DNA of 39,295 nt. Origin: Ponticaulis sp. GTDB lineage: Bacteria; Pseudomonadota; Alphaproteobacteria; Caulobacterales; Hyphomonadaceae. Positions 7,478-15,166 of the stretch are shown here, one piece after another. A model generated the notes under the pieces. The model made no database searches, had not been told where the DNA came from, and worked only from the letters and a program-made list of their open reading frames with translations. The stretch is taken from positions 305,427-344,721 of the forward strand of contig PBNO01000002.1 in the NCBI GenBank assembly GCA_002723155.1, in the 5' to 3' direction. Both the position numbers and the translations under genes were made by a program. Position 1 is the stretch's first letter. Each line of letters starts with the position of its first letter.

Positions 7478-8503
7478 TCAGTCTTCCGATAACGGAATTT
7501 CAGGCCCCGCAGTCTCAGGCTGCGGGGTTTCTGCATCCGGCGCCAACGTATCTAAGAACGCGCGCAGATCAGTCAGGGTGGCATCCGGTATCTGCTCCTG
7601 CGGCAGGTGTCCGACGTCAGGATATAGAACGAGCTCTGCCTGAGGGACTGTTTCAACAAACCGTCTTGCATGCTCAACAGGTACGATTTCATCGTCTTCG
7701 CCCTGCAAAACGAGTATGGGCAGGTTCAGGCTTTGAAGTCGCTCCAACGCATCCTCCGACGTCCCGTCCATTCGCGCCGACACGCGGAGCAATGCCTCAC
7801 GATGCCCCGACGCACGCGCAAAGTCAGCATACTGACGAACCGTCTCGTTTGGCGCTGCTTCGCCGCTTGCGGCGACAAAACCACGTCGGATCGCTATCGC
7901 TGGATCAAGCGTCACAGCAAGGGCGCTAACGACCGGATTATTCACGATGTCAGACGCAAAGGCAGCATGCTCGCGCGCTTCATCAGGAGACGACAAACCG
8001 GCTGGCGCGATAAGCACCAGCCCGCTCAGATTATCAGAATGACGGAGCGCATATTCCCAACCAATATGTCCGCCGAGCGAGGCCCCGATTAATACAAACT
8101 CATCAAGATTCAAGCGCGTTGAAAACCGGGACAGAAAGTCAACGAGGCCTGCCGTAGTGAGGTCAGTCGTCTCAAGCACGCGAGTGAGACCATGCCCCGG
8201 CAGGTCGACACTGATGACGCGATAGTCTTGTTTCAGCTCTTCTCGCCAAGCCATCCAGCTCTGACTGGCGGAGGCAAGGCCATGAACCAGCAAAAGCACC
8301 GGCGCATCGCGCGGCCCTTCATCGGTATAATGGACAAGAAGGCCATTCGGCAGACGCGCGTATTCAGACACCGGCTGCTCATAGAGCGCCTCAAGGTCTT
8401 CATAGGGAATGTCCGCGCGATGAAAGGACAACCAGGTTGCGCCGGTAAGCGCAAAGACGGCGCAAAGGCCGACCACAGACCATTTCAGCGGCCCGCGCAT
8501 CAT
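7478..8503 (-). CDS. membrane-anchored alpha/beta hydrolase
   Basis: About 341 residues: an N-terminal membrane anchor (about residues 8-26, VVGLCAVFALTGATWL) followed by an alpha/beta-hydrolase domain. The oxyanion region LLLVHGLASASQSW, nucleophile elbow LIGASLGGHIG, acid in VLQGEDDEIVP and histidine in YPDVGHLPQEQ are all present, so the catalytic triad is complete. The substrate is unknown; an ester or lipid is plausible. The ATG at 8503 makes a 4-base ATGA overlap with the stop of the E1-like gene; an ATG at 8515 would add four residues. The last 20 residues are acidic and proline-rich, apparently outside the fold. Confidence 0.9.
   Translation of the reverse strand: MMRGPLKWSVVGLCAVFALTGATWLSFHRADIPYEDLEALYEQPVSEYARLPNGLLVHYTDEGPRDAPVLLLVHGLASASQSWMAWREELKQDYRVISVDLPGHGLTRVLETTDLTTAGLVDFLSRFSTRLNLDEFVLIGASLGGHIGWEYALRHSDNLSGLVLIAPAGLSSPDEAREHAAFASDIVNNPVVSALAVTLDPAIAIRRGFVAASGEAAPNETVRQYADFARASGHREALLRVSARMDGTSEDALERLQSLNLPILVLQGEDDEIVPVEHARRFVETVPQAELVLYPDVGHLPQEQIPDATLTDLRAFLDTLAPDAETPQPETAGPEIPLSED
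7505..7530 (+). terminator. intrinsic terminator of the hydroxyacid dehydrogenase gene
   Basis: CCCCGCAG (7505-7512) pairs with CTGCGGGG (7520-7527) across a 7-base loop, followed by TTT. It lies within the last codons of the minus-strand hydrolase, whose proline/glutamate-rich tail overlaps it. Confidence 0.65.
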
Positions 8504-9240
8504 TGAGCGCCACATGCCGGACAGGCCGGATCTTTAGGAAGTTTGACTGTCCGGAACGCGCCGGTCAGCCCCTCGATAAGAAGTAATCTGCCAAACAGGT
8601 TTTCTGTTTCACCGATGAGGTAGCGCGTTGCCAGCAATGCCTGCTGACTGGCGACCAGATGCGTGAGCGCGCCCACGACGCCAAGGTCTTTGCAATTGCC
8701 TGCATCCGGCGGCTCAGCGGGCACAAAGCACTGATAACACGGGCATTTTTCCTCATGCCGCGCGTTTACCGCCATGACCTGCCCCGTCCAGCCAGCAACA
8801 GCGCCGGAAATAAGCGGAACGTCCTCTGCAAGGCTCGACGCATTAAGCGCAAAGCGGGTTTCGAAATTATCAGAGCCATCCAGAACTAGGTCCGCTTCGG
8901 CAAGCGTCGCATCCGGTGCCCAGCGCTCCTGAACGACATCAATCCGGATATCCGGATTGAGCGCAGACAGGCCGCGAAACAGCGCCGCGACCTTCCAGTC
9001 GCCCACATCGCGCGATGAAAACTGCGTCTGGCGCTGCAGGTTGGACACATCAACCTTGTCATCATCAAAGATGGTAAGCCGCCCAACACCGCTCGCTGCG
9101 AGTATCCGGGCCGCGACACCGCCAAGCGCACCTGCACCGACGATCAGAACATGCGCATCCAGAAGTTTTTTCTGGCCATGTCCGCCGATTTCTTTCACGA
9201 GGAAATGGCGCTTATATCGTTCAATCTGTTCAGGTGTCAT
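8500..9240 (-). CDS. moeB: HesA/MoeB/ThiF family E1-like adenylyltransferase
   Basis: A 246-residue E1-like enzyme that adenylates the C-terminal glycine of a sulfur-carrier protein (MoaD or ThiS) in molybdopterin or thiamine synthesis. The ATP-binding motif is VLIVGAGALGGVAARILAASG (about 31-51); FDDDKVDVSNLQRQ and DGSDNFETR are conserved, and two zinc cysteine pairs are present (CPCYQC at 166-171 and CPAC at 240-243). No rhodanese domain is attached. No carrier gene is close, so whether it serves MoaD or ThiS is open; the moeB symbol is provisional. It is transcribed with the hydrolase downstream. Confidence 0.9.
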   Translation of the reverse strand: MTPEQIERYKRHFLVKEIGGHGQKKLLDAHVLIVGAGALGGVAARILAASGVGRLTIFDDDKVDVSNLQRQTQFSSRDVGDWKVAALFRGLSALNPDIRIDVVQERWAPDATLAEADLVLDGSDNFETRFALNASSLAEDVPLISGAVAGWTGQVMAVNARHEEKCPCYQCFVPAEPPDAGNCKDLGVVGALTHLVASQQALLATRYLIGETENLFGRLLLIEGLTGAFRTVKLPKDPACPACGAQ

Positions 9241-9310
9241 ATCTGGCCCGGCAATTAGCTGGTTTCGTTTTGCGCCCTCGCGGCGCAGGCTTCAAGTGGA
9301 GGAATGAGAA

Positions 9311-10639
9311 TTGTCGGACACTGAGAGCTCAGCTCCACTGAGATGGGTTAGCGGCGAAGAGCGCTCCCCGACCGGCAATGTGTTTCTGACCGGTCGCGCG
9401 GGAACAGGTAAAACCACGCTTATCCGCAAATTCCTCGCGGATGCAGGCGAGCAAGCCATCGTCCTCGCACCGACAGGTATTGCTGCCATGAATGCGGGTG
9501 GCCAGACCATCCACTCTTTCTTCAAATTTCCGCCAAGACTGCTTGATGCAACTGATATCAAACGCCTGCGAAATGCGCGCCTGATCAAAAAGCTCGACAC
9601 GATTATCATCGACGAGATCTCTATGGTCCGCGCAGACATGCTGGACGCTATCGATAAATCACTGCAGCTCAATCGCGGCTCTCGCAAGCCGTTCGGCGGT
9701 GTACGGATGGTTTTGTGTGGTGACCTGCACCAACTGCCTCCTGTCGTCTCCAGAGACGAAGAAGAAATCCTGATGGAGCGCTATGGCAATCCATATTTCT
9801 TCCGCGCCGAAGCCTTCCAGACGGGCGCGTTCGCTCTGGTCGCGCTCAAACACGTCTATCGCCAGAATGATCCCGAATTCCTGAAGCTTCTGAACGGGGT
9901 GCGGCAAGCGCGTCTGGATGAAGATGATGTAGAGGTTCTGAATAATCGCGTTACCGGTCGCCGCGCCATTGAAGCGAGCGAAACCCATATCGTCCTCACG
10001 CCGAACAATGCCGCGGCCTTTCGCATCAATCAGGCACGTCTGAAAGCGCTTGATGGCGAAACCTATGCCTTCCAGGCAACCGTCGAAGGTCAGTTCGACG
10101 ATAAAGCTGCACCGACAGAAAACATTCTGGAGCTAAAGCGCGGCGCGCGCATCATGCTGATCAAGAACGACCCTCAGGGCCGGTACGTAAACGGGTCAAT
10201 CGGAACGGTTGAAGGCTTTGACGAGGACGAAGTGATTGTTAAAATCGATGGTGAGACCTGCCGGATCGAACCTGCCGTCTGGGAAAAGTACCGCTATGAA
10301 ATGGACAAAGAGAACGACAAGGTCGACCGGTCTGTCGTCGGGTCGTTCAAACAATTGCCTATCCGGCTCGCCTATGCGGTTACGATTCATAAGTCTCAGG
10401 GACTGACCCTGAAGAAAGTCTATATCGACTTTGACAATGGCATGTTCGCGCATGGTCAGGCCTATGTTGCCTTCTCAAGGGCGACCACACTTGAAGGGCT
10501 GGAGCTTTCACGCCCTCTTCGCCCGTCCGATCTGGCGTTTGACCGCCGCGCCTTTGAATTCGGCCAGCTGGAAATCGTCGAAGATACAGACACCCACCTG
10601 ATCGCAGGTTTCCAGCCGCGCGAAGACGAGCTGATTTAG
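9311..10639 (+). CDS. PIF1-like/RecD-like superfamily 1 DNA helicase, TTG start
   Basis: A 442-residue SF1B helicase: Walker A GRAGTGKTT (28-36), APTGIAAMNAGG, HSFFKF, Walker B IIIDEISM (98-105), GDLHQLPPV, a middle domain with LKRGARIMLIKND, then the C-terminal motifs AYAVTIHKSQGLTL and AYVAFSRAT. These helicases move 5' to 3' on DNA and act on structured DNA or stalled forks. The start is TTG at 9311 with GGAGG eight bases upstream; the nearby ATG at 9303 is out of frame. The protein is a compact helicase core without extra domains. It is divergent from the MoeB-like gene. Confidence 0.92.
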   Translation: MSDTESSAPLRWVSGEERSPTGNVFLTGRAGTGKTTLIRKFLADAGEQAIVLAPTGIAAMNAGGQTIHSFFKFPPRLLDATDIKRLRNARLIKKLDTIIIDEISMVRADMLDAIDKSLQLNRGSRKPFGGVRMVLCGDLHQLPPVVSRDEEEILMERYGNPYFFRAEAFQTGAFALVALKHVYRQNDPEFLKLLNGVRQARLDEDDVEVLNNRVTGRRAIEASETHIVLTPNNAAAFRINQARLKALDGETYAFQATVEGQFDDKAAPTENILELKRGARIMLIKNDPQGRYVNGSIGTVEGFDEDEVIVKIDGETCRIEPAVWEKYRYEMDKENDKVDRSVVGSFKQLPIRLAYAVTIHKSQGLTLKKVYIDFDNGMFAHGQAYVAFSRATTLEGLELSRPLRPSDLAFDRRAFEFGQLEIVEDTDTHLIAGFQPREDELI

Positions 10640-10650
10640 CCTCTTCCAGA

Positions 10651-10681
10651 AACAAAAAACCCTCCCGGCGAACCGGGAGGG
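10651..10681 (-). terminator. strong intrinsic terminator on the minus strand
   Basis: CCCTCCCGG (10660-10668) and CCGGGAGGG (10673-10681) form a perfect nine-pair stem with a four-base loop. Read on the minus strand it is followed by a run of six T (10659-10654). It ends the 34-residue protein gene and lies just past the helicase stop. Confidence 0.9.
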
Positions 10682-10707
10682 CATACAGTTTACTACGCGA
10701 CTGCAGG

Positions 10708-10812
10708 TCAGATCACGTAACCAAAACCCGCAACTGTCATCGCAATTACAGCCGACGCGAGCGGCACTGCTGCGAACATGCTGATCAGATTGCGTTGAAA
10801 CTCCGTGCTCAT
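10708..10812 (-). CDS. 34-residue single-pass membrane protein
   Basis: A 34-codon gene starting ATG at 10812 (MSTEFQRNLISMF...) with GGAG eight bases upstream. The longer open frame has no ribosome site further up. Residues about 12-32 form one hydrophobic helix (FAAVPLASAVIAMTVAGFGY). A strong terminator follows at 10651-10681, and an AT-rich inverted repeat resembling the TetR operator lies upstream at 10889-10915, so it has all the parts of a regulated transcription unit. No family is recognised. Its position next to a TetR gene suggests it is a target of that regulator. Confidence 0.75.
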   Translation of the reverse strand: MSTEFQRNLISMFAAVPLASAVIAMTVAGFGYVI

Positions 10813-10888
10813 TGTTTTTCTCCGTTCCCTTAGAGCGGCACCATGCCGTGTTCGTGGATTGTATATAGAACCACCCTGAACCAAAAAC

Positions 10889-10915
10889 AATGAACGAATT
10901 CAATTTTATTCATTC
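10889..10915. promoter_or_regulatory. candidate TetR half-site pair upstream of the 34-aa gene
   Basis: AATGAA (10889-10894) and TTCATT (10909-10914) form an imperfect inverted repeat in AT-rich DNA. Read on the minus strand it begins GAATGAAT, identical to the first eight bases of the palindrome before the tetR gene at 11563-11586. Its position, about 80-100 bases before the small gene, fits an operator. Confidence 0.45.
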
Positions 10916-10918
10916 TTT

Positions 10919-10949
10919 AGGCGCAAAAATTCACTGCGCCTTGTTTTTT
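10919..10949 (+). terminator. hairpin with T-run between tetR and the small gene
   Basis: AGGCGCA (10919-10925) pairs with TGCGCCT (10935-10941), followed by TGTTTTTT on the plus strand. No plus-strand gene ends here, so it may instead act as a boundary downstream of tetR. Low certainty. Confidence 0.35.
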
Positions 10950-10957
10950 AAGCCGTT

Positions 10958-11542
10958 TCAGGTGAGCGATTTTTCGAGAAGTTTCATGACACCGTCGAAT
11001 TCACGGGTCAGCTCCTCATAGGACTCATCGGCCCAGAAGCGTGGGGATTCAAATTTCATGAGTGCGATCTGCAGCATTTCAGCGGTACAGTTTGGATTAT
11101 CCAAAGGCTTGATTTCACCGGACTTGAGCCCCTGCTCCAGGATCTGAACGATATAAATCCGCTCCTGGGCCAGCTCTTCGACGTAATAAATCGGACGCTC
11201 ACGTGCCAGAACATCCGCCATTTCCAAGGCTTTCGTCTTGTTCTGCATCATGTGATAAGTGCGCTCCAGCCGTGCTTTGAAGAGCTCGGTCAGGCGCGGC
11301 AAGGCGGGGTCACTGCTTCTACGAGCGATTTCAGCAAACAACTGGTAAAACGCCTGATTAAAGCCGCGCACAATCGCTTCGGCGATATCCAGCTTGGATT
11401 TGAAAAACCTGTAAATATTGCCCGCAGACATATCGCAGTCTTTTGCAATCTCGGCCATTGTGGTCTTTGCATATCCATAGTGTAGGATACGGGTCATGGC
11501 CGCTCGAAGGATCTGTTCGCGGGTGTCTGTAGTCTCGGTCAT
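10958..11542 (-). CDS. TetR/AcrR family transcriptional regulator
   Basis: A 194-residue TetR-family regulator. The N-terminal helix-turn-helix is typical: REQILRAAMTRILHYGYAKTTMAEIAKDCDMSAGNIYRFFKSKLDI (about 8-53). The C-terminal ligand domain has the sequence FKARLERTYHMM and an acidic end. It is divergent from gpsA, and a 24-base near-perfect palindrome sits in the 61-base gap (11563-11586), so autoregulation is likely. A related half-site lies upstream of the 34-residue membrane protein downstream of this gene. The ligand cannot be predicted. Confidence 0.93.
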   Translation of the reverse strand: MTETTDTREQILRAAMTRILHYGYAKTTMAEIAKDCDMSAGNIYRFFKSKLDIAEAIVRGFNQAFYQLFAEIARRSSDPALPRLTELFKARLERTYHMMQNKTKALEMADVLARERPIYYVEELAQERIYIVQILEQGLKSGEIKPLDNPNCTAEMLQIALMKFESPRFWADESYEELTREFDGVMKLLEKSLT

Positions 11543-11562
11543 GGTTTGAGCATAGATGATAA

Positions 11563-11586
11563 GAATGAATCATCAATGATTTATTC
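11563..11586. promoter_or_regulatory. putative TetR operator palindrome
   Basis: Arms GAATGAATCAT (11563-11573) and ATGATTTATTC (11576-11586) are complementary except for one base and are separated by CA. It lies between the starts of the divergent tetR gene (11542) and gpsA (11604), where a TetR dimer could control both. Confidence 0.7.
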
Positions 11587-11603
11587 AGTCGATAGGACAA
11601 TTA

Positions 11604-12602
11604 ATGAGTTTTGATCGAATTGGCGTTCTTGGCGCTGGCGCATGGGGCACAGCACTGGCTTATTCCACGCAGGCAGCCGGACGTGATGTTCTCATCTGGT
11701 CACGCGAAACCGAAGTCGCAGAGGCCCTCTCTACGGGCGAGGGCAATCCGCTCTTTCTGCCCAATGTTGACTTGCCAGCCATTCCGGCAACGTCAAACCT
11801 CGCAGACTTTGCAAATGTCGACGCCATCCTTGCGGTCGTGCCTGCGCAATTTGCGCGCTCTGTATTCGAACAGCTGAACGGCCTGATACCGGACGACACA
11901 CCTTTCGCGCTCTGCGCCAAGGGCGTTGAGCACGGCTCATTGAAACTTATGGCTGATGTCCTCCAGGAAACGCGACCGTCTGCTCCGGTTGCCGTTCTCT
12001 CCGGCCCCTCTTTTGCCATCGATGTCGCCAAGGGGCTTCCCACAGCCGTCACGCTGGCTTGCGAAGATCAGGCTCTCGGGGCGCGTTGGATGGAGAGCAT
12101 TGGACGCCCGGAATTTCGCCCGTACTGGAGCAATGACATTGTCGGCGCTGAAATTGGCGGCGCTGTAAAGAACGTGCTGGCAATCGCCTGCGGCGCGGTT
12201 GAAGGGCTTCAGCTTGGCAAATCTGCGCACGCAGCGCTTATTTCCCGCGGGTTCGCCGAGATGGTCCGCCTCGGCAGCGCTATGGGCGCGCAACCCGAAA
12301 CGCTTGCCGGCCTTTGCGGGCTCGGCGATCTGGTTCTCACCTGCTCGTCACCACAATCACGCAATATGAGCTTTGGTAAAGCGCTCGGCGAAGGCCGCTC
12401 CCCAGCTGATATTCTGGCGGAACGCAAAGCAGTTACTGAAGGCGTCGCGACCGCACCCGGCGTCGTTGCGCTTGCAAAACGCTATGATATCGAAATGCCG
12501 ATCTGTGAGGCGGTCGCCAATATTCTGGCTGGCAATATCACTCTGCGCGAAGCCATGAAGGCGCTGATCGAACGTCCGTTTAAGGCCGAATACGTTCTAT
12601 GA
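11604..12602 (+). CDS. gpsA: glycerol-3-phosphate dehydrogenase [NAD(P)+]
   Basis: GpsA, 332 residues, reduces dihydroxyacetone phosphate to sn-glycerol 3-phosphate, the backbone for phospholipids. The Rossmann motif is GVLGAGAWGTALA (7-19); LSGPSFAIDVAKGLPTAVT, GAEIGGAVKNVLAIACG with the active-site lysine, and GDLVLTCSSPQSRN are intact. ATGA couples its end to mmcB, an arrangement seen in other alphaproteobacteria. The palindrome in its upstream region may place it under the adjacent TetR regulator, though a housekeeping promoter is more likely. Confidence 0.97.
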   Translation: MSFDRIGVLGAGAWGTALAYSTQAAGRDVLIWSRETEVAEALSTGEGNPLFLPNVDLPAIPATSNLADFANVDAILAVVPAQFARSVFEQLNGLIPDDTPFALCAKGVEHGSLKLMADVLQETRPSAPVAVLSGPSFAIDVAKGLPTAVTLACEDQALGARWMESIGRPEFRPYWSNDIVGAEIGGAVKNVLAIACGAVEGLQLGKSAHAALISRGFAEMVRLGSAMGAQPETLAGLCGLGDLVLTCSSPQSRNMSFGKALGEGRSPADILAERKAVTEGVATAPGVVALAKRYDIEMPICEAVANILAGNITLREAMKALIERPFKAEYVL

Positions 12603-13045
12603 GCTTTACCACGCCGGACATAACCCGCGCGGTGACGCAGGGCGCGGTCCGGCTGCTTGAACAAATGTCTCTTGCCTGCGTGACAGAGCTGGTGCTCGCA
12701 AACGGCAGACGCGCCGACATCATGGCGCTGAGCGAGAAGGGCGAGATATGGATCGTGGAAGTCAAATCGGGAAAACCCGATTTTGAATCAGACGGCAAAT
12801 GGCATGAGTATCGCCCCTATTGCGATAAGTTCTTCTTTGCCGTGCATGAGAGCTTTCCGACAGAGCTCCTGCCACTCGATACCGGCCTAATTATTGCCGA
12901 CCAGTTTGGCGGCGCGCTTATTCGCCCGGCTCCGGAACACAAACTGGCCGCTGCACGCCGCAAAGCCGTCACCCTGAAGCTTGCCCGAACCGCCGCGCAA
13001 CGCTTCTCCGCGCAACAATTCGCAGCCAGTTTCACGCCTGAATAA
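12599..13045 (+). CDS. mmcB: MmcB family DNA repair protein
   Basis: A 148-residue protein of the MmcB (DUF1052) family, found mainly in alphaproteobacteria; in Caulobacter the gene is SOS-induced and protects against mitomycin C. The sequence TELVLANGRRADIMAL ... EIWIVEVKSGKPDF has the acidic and lysine residues of a PD-(D/E)xK nuclease-type fold (E, D, EVK at about 30-58), followed by KWHEYRPYCDKFFFAV. The ATG overlaps gpsA by four bases. I do not see a clear LexA site at gpsA; the gene is probably read through from gpsA. Confidence 0.9.
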   Translation: MSFTTPDITRAVTQGAVRLLEQMSLACVTELVLANGRRADIMALSEKGEIWIVEVKSGKPDFESDGKWHEYRPYCDKFFFAVHESFPTELLPLDTGLIIADQFGGALIRPAPEHKLAAARRKAVTLKLARTAAQRFSAQQFAASFTPE

Positions 13046-13105
13046 AACCTTCACTGACAAACCGCAGCAATTCTGTATATCCTGTTTGAAACTGGGAGGG
13101 ACACC

Positions 13106-14320
13106 ATGCTGAAAACGACTGTCGGACACCGCGACCTGATGCCGGACCTGATCCGCGCCTGGGCGATTATCGGGATTGTACTTGTTAATGTCGAAATGTT
13201 TTCAGCAGGATTAAACGCAGGCTATCCCTCCACAGGAGAGGCAGGGGATCACTGGGCGAAACTACTGGTGAACGGGCTTTTCACGCTGAAATCCTATTCT
13301 CTCTTTTCCATGATGTTCGGCGCTGGCCTCGGCTATCAGCTCGCATCAGCCGCGCGCACAGAAACCAATGCGACAGCGCGTTATTACCGCCGAATGATAG
13401 GCCTGCTGGCGCTCGGCCTCATCCATGTCATCTTCCTGTTTCTGGGCGATATTCTGGTAACCTACGCCATTCTGGGCAGCCTTCTTTATTTCTGCCGGAA
13501 CGGAAAACCGAAAACACTCATCATCTGGGGTCTTGTGCTGATAGCGATTCAGACTGCCCTTATGATGCTTGGCGCAGGCGCCATGGCGATGATAGAAGGT
13601 ATTACCGATCCTGCAGCCCGCCGCATGATGGATGATCAGATGGCCGAACAGCGTGAAGCCTTTCTCGCCATTGATGCCATATTTGCAGACGGCAGCTTCC
13701 TGCAGATCGCTGCTGCCAGAGCGTCTCTGATCCCAACCCTGCTCCCGACCGTCATGATGGTGCAGGGCATCAGCGCGTTCGGCTTTTTCCTGATCGGTCT
13801 CGGGTTTTTCAAATTGGGTCTGCTCAGTCAGCCAGACCATAAGTTCTGGAAGACGTCGCTCTTCGTACTTCTGCCAATCGGGCTCATTTTAAGCTTTTAT
13901 GGATCAAATGTTTATGTTGGAGCGCCTCAGCGTGAAAGCGCTCAGGGCCTGTTCGGCATGGCCATCATGATCTTAGGCTCGCCCTTCTCCACATTTGGCT
14001 ATATCGGCGTAATCGCCCTAATCGCACGCATGGGCACAGGGCCGGTTCTTCAATTTCTGGCGCGAGGCGGCTCAGCCACGCTGTCAGCTTATCTGCTGCA
14101 ATCAGTCATAATGTGCATCGTAACCCTGCCGATCGGCTTTGGCCTCTACGGACAGCTAGGTGCGCTGCCAGCCGTTCTGATTGCGCTGGCGACTGGCATC
14201 TTCACGCTTTGCTTTGTCAGCCTCTGGCTCACAAAGTTCAAACGGGGGCCAATGGAAATACTCCTCCGCCGCTGGACCTATCTCGGTTACCGCCAGCCCC
14301 TACAGAGAAACAACGCATGA
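13106..14320 (+). CDS. DUF418 family membrane protein
   Basis: A 404-residue integral membrane protein with about ten hydrophobic helices. The N-terminus PDLIRAWAIIGIVLVNVEMF and the C-terminal DUF418 signature, including the GPMEILLRRWTYLGY end, identify the family. DUF418 proteins are related to acyltransferase-3/YeiB-type membrane proteins, and the function is not established. GGGAGG precedes the ATG. The stop overlaps the next gene (ATGA at 14317-14320), so the two are one operon. Confidence 0.9.
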   Translation: MLKTTVGHRDLMPDLIRAWAIIGIVLVNVEMFSAGLNAGYPSTGEAGDHWAKLLVNGLFTLKSYSLFSMMFGAGLGYQLASAARTETNATARYYRRMIGLLALGLIHVIFLFLGDILVTYAILGSLLYFCRNGKPKTLIIWGLVLIAIQTALMMLGAGAMAMIEGITDPAARRMMDDQMAEQREAFLAIDAIFADGSFLQIAAARASLIPTLLPTVMMVQGISAFGFFLIGLGFFKLGLLSQPDHKFWKTSLFVLLPIGLILSFYGSNVYVGAPQRESAQGLFGMAIMILGSPFSTFGYIGVIALIARMGTGPVLQFLARGGSATLSAYLLQSVIMCIVTLPIGFGLYGQLGALPAVLIALATGIFTLCFVSLWLTKFKRGPMEILLRRWTYLGYRQPLQRNNA

Positions 14321-14502
14321 TACGCGTATGCGCCGCGCTGGTGATGCCTGTCTTCCTTCTATTGGCCGCGTGCGACCAACAGGAGGAACGCCTATCCCGC
14401 GCCGAAACGCTGGCGAACGCAGTTCAGGATCAGGTCGTAGAGACTGTGACGGGCGAAACAGCACCTACCGCCCCATTCCCCGAGGCCGCGAACGACGACT
14501 AA
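14317..14502 (+). CDS. small lipoprotein (61 aa)
   Basis: Sixty-one residues: signal peptide MIRVCAALVMPVFLLLAAC with lipobox LAAC (Cys 19), then a short acidic, threonine-rich tail. Its ATG overlaps the DUF418 stop, giving translational coupling and suggesting a partner of that membrane protein. No family is recognised. A 16-base perfect palindrome follows 15 bases after the stop. Confidence 0.75.
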   Translation: MIRVCAALVMPVFLLLAACDQQEERLSRAETLANAVQDQVVETVTGETAPTAPFPEAANDD

Positions 14503-14516
14503 ACCTCGCCCCGATG

Positions 14517-14532
14517 GCGAAACGCGTTTCGC
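14517..14532. repeat. perfect 16-base palindrome
   Basis: GCGAAACGCGTTTCGC is fully self-complementary. It sits between the small lipoprotein stop (14502) and the start of the next gene (14593), so it could be an operator for the downstream gene or a short hairpin end for the upstream one. No T-run follows. Confidence 0.6.
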
Positions 14533-14592
14533 AAACCACGCTCAGGCGCTTAGTCTGCATAGAGAAACGCGACATCGGATTGAGGCTAAGCC

Positions 14593-15144
14593 GTGCGTAA
14601 ACCCGTAACGCCAGCAAACGTATTCATACTGGAGATTGGCATCGCTGCAGCGATCGCCATGGTCGGTGCTATGGCTGTGCTTCTGACCATGGTTCCGCCC
14701 GCAGACCGTCAAAGCGCGCCGATCATCATGGATGCGGCTGAACGCTTTGATGGCCTGTCGCGGCCTGCTGAAATCATTCGGGCCAGCACCCGCGCCGGTA
14801 TCATCAGCGAGACAGAAGCAGTGCGCACATCAGATGCAGCGCAGCCACCCCGCTTCATTGTCAGCTTAAGCTCACACTCCGAAGCGGCACACTTTCTTAG
14901 AACTTTCCGCGAAAACCGAGGCTCCGCCCGCGCGCAATTTTCCGATTGGACTAAAGCCAATCCGACATTCCGGGGTTTTTATCTGGAAGGTATAACGACG
15001 TCGGGCGAGGCAATCCTCACCTATCGTCTGGCGGGAGATCCGCGTCCCGCAGGTGAGCTGGAAGTTGCACTCACTCGCCAGCTAAATGCCTCAGCGGATG
15101 TTCGCCACATCACTGCAGTGACAGGCAGACGGGCGGCGCGATAG
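14593..15144 (+). CDS. membrane-anchored protein of unknown function (183 aa)
   Basis: A 183-residue protein with one N-terminal membrane helix (about 10-33, VFILEIGIAAAIAMVGAMAVLLTMV) and a periplasmic domain without a recognised family. The start is GTG with GAGG seven bases upstream. The C-terminal part has alternating polar/hydrophobic residues (FRGFYLEGITTSGEAILTYRL) that suggest strands. A GC-rich hairpin overlaps the stop. It is convergent with the alcohol dehydrogenase gene. Confidence 0.7.
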   Translation: MRKPVTPANVFILEIGIAAAIAMVGAMAVLLTMVPPADRQSAPIIMDAAERFDGLSRPAEIIRASTRAGIISETEAVRTSDAAQPPRFIVSLSSHSEAAHFLRTFRENRGSARAQFSDWTKANPTFRGFYLEGITTSGEAILTYRLAGDPRPAGELEVALTRQLNASADVRHITAVTGRRAAR

Positions 15145-15150
15145 CCGCCC
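15131..15150. repeat. GC-rich hairpin at a convergent gene end
   Basis: GGGCGGC (15131-15137) and GCCGCCC (15144-15150) form a seven-pair stem with a six-base loop across the stop of the 183-residue protein gene. No T-run follows, so its role as a terminator is uncertain. Confidence 0.4.
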
Positions 15151-15166
15151 GGCCAGATCATCAGAC

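Noticed and set aside
13346-13840. 164-residue minus-strand open frame
   Set aside because: Antisense of the DUF418 gene, Gln/His-rich as expected for the complement of hydrophobic codons.
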